Below, in pieces: positions 59,009 through 64,000 of a DNA stretch of 64,000 nt. The position numbers were made by a program, and so were the translations under genes. The notes under the pieces were generated by a model. The model was not told where the DNA came from, searched no databases, and worked only from the letters and a program-made list of their open reading frames with translations. Each line of letters starts with the position of its first letter. Positions within the stretch are counted from its first letter, which is position 1. Source of the DNA: a virus; the IMG/VR virus record IMGVR_UViG_3300031933_000215, positions 167,819-231,818 of that record. One strand, written 5' to 3'.

Positions 59009-59998
59009 ATGACCCTTGAAAACAAATACCCGCAGTCAGCACTGGACGTGGTGACGTCTCAGTTCAAACCCGAAAAGATCGTTTACAGCGAAGGTTACTT
59101 TGTCATCGCCGAAGGCAAATGGGTTGACGCACCGATGCCTGTGATTGCGATTCGCTGGCACGTACCGGGCAAGATCGGCTACCCGAATGGGTTTGGGAAG
59201 CCCCAGTGGATGCGTACGGTCATTGACCCCGGACGTATTCAATCTACCGGGAACCCCATCTTGCCAAACGCCATTACCATTACGATGTTGGGCGACACGA
59301 GAAACCTTGAAGTAGGTTCGTGGGCCCACGATGGTTTGGACTGGCACATGGTCACTTACATCTACGGTGATGGTACTGGCATGATTTCCGGTGCCGGTCT
59401 TGGTAAGCGTGGCTCGTACCCATTGAACATTGGTGAAATCCAACACGTGGATCAGGGACGCTCGTTGATGGACGTGTGGTTCAGTGAGGTCATGAATGGG
59501 GATGTGTGCCTATGGATGGACCCCGTGGGGCATATCCACGTCACGTTCAAAACCCCCTCTAACATGATCTGGGAACAGAAGAACCCCAGAAACGTCTACA
59601 GTAGCGTTACCCTCAACCAGTCTCCCGCTACCGGTGAATGGGTTTGGGGCGAAGTCATCCCCTGCGTGTTCGACTACATGTTGGATAATCATACGTTAAT
59701 TGGACGCATCAGCGCGACCGACGTAATTCTGATTGAGGATGACAACCGAGTCGCGGTTGATACAGGTAAGATCAAAGAACGTTTCAGTCAACGCTTGAAT
59801 GAGCTTGATCTGAAATTGATCTACGTGCGCAGCGCCCGACAGTTCGATCAGGTGCCGGACGGTCTGGATCTGAACTATGATCCAGTGGATATGCCAAACA
59901 CCAAACGCAACTTCCAGTCGGATTTGACCACGGAACAGGAAGCCGAAGTGTTCGATGGGGATTGCTCATTTGGTTGCGATTATTTCGTCGCTATTTAA
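59009..59998 (+). CDS. Hypothetical protein
   Basis: This 329-residue beta-rich protein (AMPVIAIRWHVPGK-like strand, DTRNLEVGSWAHDGLDWHMV, GHIHVTFKTPSNMIWEQKNP) has no catalytic motif I can name. The start at 59009 follows AAGGAGTAAATAGA, and the longer frame from 58925 lacks a ribosome site. It is the largest of the unknown genes in this block and ends just before a terminator. Confidence 0.42.
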   Translation: MTLENKYPQSALDVVTSQFKPEKIVYSEGYFVIAEGKWVDAPMPVIAIRWHVPGKIGYPNGFGKPQWMRTVIDPGRIQSTGNPILPNAITITMLGDTRNLEVGSWAHDGLDWHMVTYIYGDGTGMISGAGLGKRGSYPLNIGEIQHVDQGRSLMDVWFSEVMNGDVCLWMDPVGHIHVTFKTPSNMIWEQKNPRNVYSSVTLNQSPATGEWVWGEVIPCVFDYMLDNHTLIGRISATDVILIEDDNRVAVDTGKIKERFSQRLNELDLKLIYVRSARQFDQVPDGLDLNYDPVDMPNTKRNFQSDLTTEQEAEVFDGDCSFGCDYFVAI

Positions 59999-60007
59999 CA
60001 CTGAATC

Positions 60008-60027
60008 GGGGGACCTGCGGGTCCCTC
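60008..60027 (+). terminator. Hairpin terminator
   Basis: GGGACC/GGTCCC with flanking pairs is followed by GCCTTATACC, a variant of the common tail. Confidence 0.68.
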
Positions 60028-60060
60028 GCCTTATACCAGTTTTAAAGGAAGAAGAAAACA

Positions 60061-60261
60061 ATGACCGAACGTTACAGTGGGTTTGTCGTGGTATTGGATG
60101 AGGATCGTCGCGAGGATGACTCTGAAGCAATCATTCAGGCCATTCGTCAATTGAAAGGTGTGCTCAAAGTGGAACCGGTGGTGTCAGACCCCGCGATCCA
60201 CATTGCCCATCAGTCGAGCCAAGGCCGAAATGGAAGAACGCATCTGGAGAGCCATTCATGA
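60061..60261 (+). CDS. Small conserved phage protein, frameshifted near its C-terminus
   Basis: The N-terminal 48 residues (YSGFVVVLDEDRREDDSEAI, then AIRQLKGVLKVEPVVSDP) follow a small phage protein pattern I have seen widely. After IHIA the frame gives an unlikely basic tail, but the +1 frame reads SRAKAEMEERIWRAIHDS then TAG (60268), the expected helical C-terminus. Removing one C in the CCC at 60206-60208 would restore HIAISRAKAEMEERI. So the gene is either frameshifted by one inserted base, a sequencing error or programmed. The annotated stop lies in a 4-base overlap with the next start. Confidence 0.5.
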   Translation: MTERYSGFVVVLDEDRREDDSEAIIQAIRQLKGVLKVEPVVSDPAIHIAHQSSQGRNGRTHLESHS

Positions 60262-60872
60262 CAGTTAGTATTGAACCGGTGTTTCCACGCTCTTATTGGG
60301 TGGAGGGTACTCGGATTCCGACCATTAAAGGGATATCAAAGTACGGGGCGGCGTTTGAGTTCCGGACCACGTATGTTCGCGATACCGCGTGGTGCGTTCT
60401 AACACAAGAGGTTGCGCTCATCTTGGGCGAACTTCTGTGGGATAAAAACGTGGTGGAGGTGTTTGCCGGCACCGGACACGTCGCCCACCACCTGAGACGG
60501 GTTGCTGGGAAAGACCGGAAGACGTACCGCGCGTACGACAACTTCACCTTTAGCACCCGATACCGGTACCCAAACAGTGTCTCTAAAAAGAACGCATTCC
60601 GTGCGCCCATTAAAGACGCCGACGTGGTACTGATGACCTGGCCGGAATACAACAAGAACCATGCCGAACGGGTTGTTAAGAAAATGGAGGTCGATCAGAT
60701 TCTGGTGTTCAATGGCGAACCTCGGGGTGGGTGTACCGGTAACGACGCGTTCTATGACCTCTTAGAAAAAGACTTCGTTCCAATGGAGGGACTCAATGAT
60801 CGTTTGGACGACGCTCATTATCAGTTCCCAGGCATCCACGACTGGTGGTCGGTCCACCTTAAGGTAAACTAA
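60258..60872 (+). CDS. SAM-dependent methyltransferase-like protein
   Basis: This 204-residue protein has a Rossmann-type first motif NVVEVFAGTGHVAHHLRRVAG (about residues 64-84; the E/DxFxGxG pattern of methyltransferase motif I). Later strands are DADVVLMTWPEYNKNHAERV and QILVFNGEPRGGCTGNDAFY, where NGEPRGGCTGN fits a substrate loop. The motif I fit is good, but no target-recognition domain or NPPY/DPPY is seen, so the substrate (nucleic acid or small molecule) is unknown. Confidence 0.5.
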   Translation: MTVSIEPVFPRSYWVEGTRIPTIKGISKYGAAFEFRTTYVRDTAWCVLTQEVALILGELLWDKNVVEVFAGTGHVAHHLRRVAGKDRKTYRAYDNFTFSTRYRYPNSVSKKNAFRAPIKDADVVLMTWPEYNKNHAERVVKKMEVDQILVFNGEPRGGCTGNDAFYDLLEKDFVPMEGLNDRLDDAHYQFPGIHDWWSVHLKVN

Positions 60873-60873
60873 C

Positions 60874-61512
60874 ATGGTAAAGAAAATTAAAAACGCAACG
60901 GTCTCTGGGGTTTTCAGGAACGACTCGGCCATTATTTATCAGTCGATTTCCAACTGTCGCCCCATTTTCCATTCGGTGGTTTGTAAACTCGAACGTCAGG
61001 CGTTCCGACGAGGACACTTGACCAATAACCCATACATCTTCCCGTACCAAGATCAGAATAGTCCTTCTTACTGTCTTACCACCGTCAAGGGAATCTATGG
61101 GTTTTTGATTTATAAAGCGGTCATAGTGGAAACGATGGCCCACCGTGGGTTTAAGGTTACCGTCACTGCTCAAGATGGTAACTACATGACGAACGGAAAA
61201 CACATCAACCTCCGGATAAAATTCCACCTCGACGATGTTCCACCGCTGGAAGACACTTTTGAGTTGCCCATATTGGAAACCCCGGTGTGGCACCCGAAAA
61301 TCAACGGTGGGTGTTGGACAATCTTTGAACGACATCACGGACGTTGTTGGGGTCTTACCATGCAGTTGATCAGACAGGTTGGAATGCATATACGAAACCA
61401 CTTACATTCCGTCGATCGGCTACGGACAATGGGTGATTCATGGCGAGTCCTACCCACAAAACATGTACGGCGGATGACCGGGGTGGATAACATCGAACCT
61501 TGGGGAAAATAA
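60874..61512 (+). CDS. Hypothetical protein
   Basis: This 212-residue protein has several basic and aromatic stretches (FRRGHLTNNPYIFPYQDQNS) and beta-rich segments. It begins 1 base after the methyltransferase-like gene, with AAGG upstream, and is followed by a 114-base gap without an obvious gene. No family recognised. Confidence 0.42.
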   Translation: MVKKIKNATVSGVFRNDSAIIYQSISNCRPIFHSVVCKLERQAFRRGHLTNNPYIFPYQDQNSPSYCLTTVKGIYGFLIYKAVIVETMAHRGFKVTVTAQDGNYMTNGKHINLRIKFHLDDVPPLEDTFELPILETPVWHPKINGGCWTIFERHHGRCWGLTMQLIRQVGMHIRNHLHSVDRLRTMGDSWRVLPTKHVRRMTGVDNIEPWGK

Positions 61513-61626
61513 GGAACTACTAGGGGATTGGATAATTTGGAACCTATACCGACTGTTTGTAATTAAAACCACAACCCGTCGTATGGGGTTGGGATAGACA
61601 ACCTTGGATAAAATGGAAGCATCATT

Positions 61627-61995
61627 ATGACAGACCGGACTTTGAAATTTAATGACTTCCAGAAGTACCAACTTCGTGTTGGGTTGGATTTAATCCTACG
61701 CTATGACGGACTGGGTCCGTCGATCACCCGTATCTTGAATCGCCTCACAGAAAGCTGTGAGAGCCACACTGTGGTTCACGTACATTTCGATGTCCCGGTC
61801 GAGGAAACCGTACTGGAAGGCGCTGAGGTGTACGAGATGTCCGGTGTGGTTGGTTTGTTGGACAAGGAACTGGGGCAATCTGAATTGTTTCGGATTCGAG
61901 TACTCGAAAACCACATCACCGACTGTGAGCAACACCCCCTTCGGCGCCTTGATATTCACTACGACCACCAACATAAAAGGAACCTCCATGCCTGA
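61627..61995 (+). CDS. Hypothetical protein upstream of the SspB-like gene
   Basis: This 122-residue mixed protein (TLKFNDFQKYQLRVGLDLIL; VHVHFDVPVEETVLEGAEVY) overlaps the SspB-like gene by 8 bases, so the two are coupled and may cooperate. No known domain seen. A GGAAGCATCATT stretch precedes the ATG. Confidence 0.45.
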   Translation: MTDRTLKFNDFQKYQLRVGLDLILRYDGLGPSITRILNRLTESCESHTVVHVHFDVPVEETVLEGAEVYEMSGVVGLLDKELGQSELFRIRVLENHITDCEQHPLRRLDIHYDHQHKRNLHA

Positions 61996-62410
61996 AGAAT
62001 TCAAAATCACACCCATCAACCACCACATCCTTTCGGCCTACCACGCGTGGATGACGGAGAACGGTGCGGTCATTCACCTGATGGTCGACGCTCAACAGCT
62101 GGACGATGACAGCTTCTTACACGCCTACGCCAATGAGCAACACAACCTGAGTCTCAGTGTGGGTGGCAACGCCGCTCGGGAACTGTTGATTGACCATGAA
62201 GGTGTCAGCTTTAACGCTACCTTCAACAAACAACAGCGGGTCGTGTTCGTTCCCATCGGGGCGATCAAAGGAATCGTTGGATGGCTGAACGGTGGAGAAT
62301 CGGGTCCGGTTTCATTTATGTTACCGCCCTTGGACGCGTTCGACATACCAGAGGAGAAACCCAAGCCTGAGAAAGAAAAATCAAAACCCAAACTTACCGT
62401 AGTGAAGTAG
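61988..62410 (+). CDS. sspB-like: SspB-like ClpXP adaptor
   Basis: This 140-residue protein follows E. coli SspB along its length. Matching landmarks are ITPINHHILSAYHAWMTENG (LTPRRPYLLRAFYEWLLDN), IHLMVDAQQL, YANEQHNLSLSV, GVSFNATFNKQQRVVFVPIG (VRFNARFGGIPRQVSVPL), a flexible acidic/Lys linker and the C-terminus KPKLTVVK, corresponding to the RPALRVVK tail that docks on the ClpX N-domain. SspB tethers ssrA-tagged and some other proteins to ClpXP. A phage copy could redirect host proteolysis. The ATG at 61988 follows AAAAGGAACCTCC. Confidence 0.87.
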   Translation: MPEEFKITPINHHILSAYHAWMTENGAVIHLMVDAQQLDDDSFLHAYANEQHNLSLSVGGNAARELLIDHEGVSFNATFNKQQRVVFVPIGAIKGIVGWLNGGESGPVSFMLPPLDAFDIPEEKPKPEKEKSKPKLTVVK

Positions 62411-62482
62411 TAACAATGGGGTCTTCTGTGGCCCCTGTCTATGCCGTAATCAATAATTAAGAACCTAGAAGGAATTAGAACC

Positions 62483-62869
62483 ATGGGACGTGTACACACC
62501 AAAGGACCCTTAAAGATCGACTGGTACGATTTCGAACCCGTCCGCGAAAGTGTTTTCTCACTGCGACGGTGTCGAGATTCGGACAACGAACGAATCAACC
62601 GAGCTGGGGAGATGCTGCGGCCTCAATTGGGTCAGACGTTAGAACTCCGGGTGAAGGTCACCGATCCCGACCTGGCGCAAGCGGTTCTCCTTTCCATGTA
62701 CGGAGAAGACGACTGCATGATCCCCGGCATGGAGTTAGAACGCATTATCATAGACACCCAGAACGAAGCGCGGCGGTCAATGGCCGACAAACTCCGGGAG
62801 CTGGCCAACCGAGTTGAAAGTGGCGAACTCGATGAACCTGAACCGAACCTTTTGGATCAACCCGCCTAA
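62483..62869 (+). CDS. Hypothetical protein
   Basis: This 128-residue hydrophilic helical protein (LGQTLELRVKVTDPDLAQAV; RRSMADKLRELANRVESGEL) has AAGGAATTAGAACC before its ATG. It ends 9 bases before a bidirectional terminator. Function unknown. Confidence 0.42.
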   Translation: MGRVHTKGPLKIDWYDFEPVRESVFSLRRCRDSDNERINRAGEMLRPQLGQTLELRVKVTDPDLAQAVLLSMYGEDDCMIPGMELERIIIDTQNEARRSMADKLRELANRVESGELDEPEPNLLDQPA

Positions 62870-62878
62870 ACGGCATAA

Positions 62879-62901
62879 GGGAGTGGGGTAGCCCCACTCC
62901 C
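62879..62901. terminator. Bidirectional terminator
   Basis: GGGAGTGGGG/CCCCACTCCC, a 10-bp stem with a TAG loop, is followed by ATTTATGTTTTTTTTT on the plus strand and CTTATGCCG on the minus strand. It separates convergent genes. Confidence 0.85.
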
Positions 62902-62919
62902 ATTTATGTTTTTTTTTGG

Positions 62920-63192
62920 TCATTGACCGTCGATCACGTCTTTCATTCGGTTCACGTGACACGCGTGACAAACAAACCGATGGTCTCCGTTATACCCAAG
63001 CGACAATGCCACGATCGCCGGGTAGCTGGTAGGGTGTCCAGACATCGTTTTCAGGTACGTGTGCCAATCCGGGAACTCCTCCGAAAAGTGGTCTTGGATC
63101 GCACCCACAAACCCAGCTTGGGTACGCACCAAGTAAATCCCCTCCGAGACCTTCGTCATGTTCTTTTTGCCACGAATCGAGTCCTTAACCAT
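62920..63192 (-). CDS. Small hypothetical protein
   Basis: This 90-residue protein carries a CHACHVNRMKD segment near the C-terminus (Cys/His residues that could bind zinc together with the upstream VCH). The start is the ATG with GGAG 8 bases upstream. It is the last of three minus-strand genes at the end of the window. Confidence 0.45.
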   Translation of the reverse strand: MVKDSIRGKKNMTKVSEGIYLVRTQAGFVGAIQDHFSEEFPDWHTYLKTMSGHPTSYPAIVALSLGYNGDHRFVCHACHVNRMKDVIDGQ

Positions 63193-63222
63193 TGCAGTAG
63201 CTCCATGATTCCACTGTGGGTG

Positions 63223-63435
63223 TTACTTGACTTCTTGGGTCAAACAACGACGACACAAACACCCGTTCCCGATTTCAGGGCTTGTGGGGTGTGTGGGTTC
63301 CACGTCCATACACCAACACAGGTTGGCTGACTTACCGTCTTCCATGGCACAGTAAGCTGGACCACTACACTCAGGACATTCATGCGTTGAGATTTGGTCC
63401 CTGATCTTTCTCAGGGTGGTCATACGCGCGTCCAT
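63223..63435 (-). CDS. Small zinc-ribbon-like protein
   Basis: This 70-residue protein has four or more CxxC/CxC-type pairs: HECPECSGPAYCAM, NLCWCMDV and GCLCRRCL. The layout fits a small zinc-binding protein of unknown partner. It lies between the P-loop gene and the previous one, with GGAG upstream of the ATG. Confidence 0.55.
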   Translation of the reverse strand: MDARMTTLRKIRDQISTHECPECSGPAYCAMEDGKSANLCWCMDVEPTHPTSPEIGNGCLCRRCLTQEVK

Positions 63436-63447
63436 ACCTTCTCCTTT

Positions 63448-63936
63448 TTAACTGCCGATCATCAAGACCGTAGGGAACCGGGTGCTGTGTTCAGCAATCC
63501 AGGTGAACAGACGCATGTCCTTTTTGAGGCGCTTCATGACATAATTGGCCTCGTCTACGACAAAGAAATCGAACTGTGCGTGTTCGAAAACATCCGTACC
63601 GTCAAGACCATCGTGAATCTCTTTCACTGTGACGATGGGGAAATCCACACGACCCCGGTTCTTGAGCAGTTCACGATAGTTATCATTGACCACAACCATA
63701 CAGCTGTTCGTGGCTGGGTCGTTAAGACGTTCATTGAAGTTATTGAGGGCGGCTGTTACCCAAGATGTCTTACCGGTCTGACGAGGTGTCCCCAGCCAAT
63801 AGGTGCAATGTTCACGTATGAAACCGCTGCGCTCAGGCCAATATTTCGCACGCTGCTTCAACCAGTCGGTATCTTCTCGCAACACCATGAGCTCTTTGAA
63901 AATCGCATCGTAATTGATGGTTTTTGGAGACGTCAT
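63448..63936 (-). CDS. P-loop NTPase
   Basis: This 162-residue protein has Walker A GTPRQTGKTSWVT (about residues 49-61) and Walker B with a DEAN box, FDFFVVDEANYV (about 122-133), plus a final strand FPTVLMIGS. It may be a helicase/terminase-like ATPase core or a small motor; length argues against a complete large terminase. The start is preceded by AAAGGAACTGTAAA. Function within the phage unknown. Confidence 0.6.
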   Translation of the reverse strand: MTSPKTINYDAIFKELMVLREDTDWLKQRAKYWPERSGFIREHCTYWLGTPRQTGKTSWVTAALNNFNERLNDPATNSCMVVVNDNYRELLKNRGRVDFPIVTVKEIHDGLDGTDVFEHAQFDFFVVDEANYVMKRLKKDMRLFTWIAEHSTRFPTVLMIGS

Positions 63937-63965
63937 TTTACAGTTCCTTTCGGTTAGGGAATAAA

Positions 63966-64000
63966 AGAGGCCCCGTGTGGGTGGAGCCTCTTTTTTTTTT
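63966..64000. terminator. Hairpin with T-run at the window edge
   Basis: AGAGGC/GCCTCT flanking a GC-rich loop, then ten T on the plus strand and TTTTATT on the minus strand. It probably terminates a minus-strand gene that lies beyond the window. Confidence 0.6.

Noticed and set aside
61513-61626. A gene in the gap before 61627.
   Set aside because: No frame with a ribosome site of useful length; nothing but A/T-rich spacer is visible.
1-64000. CRISPR arrays or insertion sequences.
   Set aside because: No evenly spaced direct repeats and no transposase motifs were seen on either strand.

Overview
The window is a segment of a jumbo tailed-phage (myovirus) genome of the phiKZ-like kind, infecting a Gram-negative, probably proteobacterial, host. 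The basis is gene content and order: fragments of a multisubunit (virion-type) RNA polymerase; a roughly 2280-residue tail protein with a lytic transglycosylase domain next to them; a prohead protease; RNase H followed by a RecA/UvsX-like ATPase; a SNF2-type helicase; thymidylate kinase, dCTP deaminase and thymidylate synthase; and a gp5/VgrG-like spike with a PAAR tip. Genes are densely packed, mostly with clear Shine-Dalgarno sites. Most of the DNA is fairly GC-rich, and three selfish insertions stand out as AT-richer.

Layout. 0-8 kb: spike end and PAAR tip (+), then a minus-strand block of virion genes: a very acidic probable head protein, three modular tail-fibre-like proteins and a baseplate-like protein. 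8-22 kb: plus-strand genes for a possible spanin pair, RNase H, the RecA-like recombinase, a separately encoded C-terminal piece of the RNA polymerase beta subunit, a SleB-type cell-wall hydrolase disrupted by an HNH endonuclease, and several unknowns. 22-34 kb (minus): prohead protease, structural genes and the virion RNA polymerase (beta with an intron, beta-prime N-terminal part). 34-43 kb (+): the giant tail transglycosylase and a partner structural protein. 43-48 kb (+): thymidylate kinase, small unknowns, a SLOG-like protein, a 590-base non-coding stretch holding a hammerhead ribozyme and a structured RNA, and a DEDD exonuclease. 48-52.6 kb (-): two virion proteins and a SNF2 helicase. 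52.6-63 kb (+): dCTP deaminase, thymidylate synthase with an intein, many small unknown, probably early, genes and an SspB-like ClpXP adaptor. 63-64 kb (-): small zinc-binding and P-loop proteins.

The most notable items are: (1) a hammerhead ribozyme with all core elements, upstream of a structured RNA closed by a 9-bp long-range helix; (2) a group I-type intron with an HNH endonuclease inside the conserved HDD motif of the virion RNA polymerase beta gene; (3) an intein whose +1 residue is the catalytic cysteine of thymidylate synthase; (4) a phage SspB homologue that keeps the C-terminal ClpX-binding tail; (5) an HNH gene between two C-terminal halves of SleB; (6) a recurrent CTATATCAC-N4-GTG promoter-like motif; and (7) a terminator family in which a GC hairpin is followed by TTATGYCG. 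Comparisons with phiKZ proteins come from memory of that family, not from a search.
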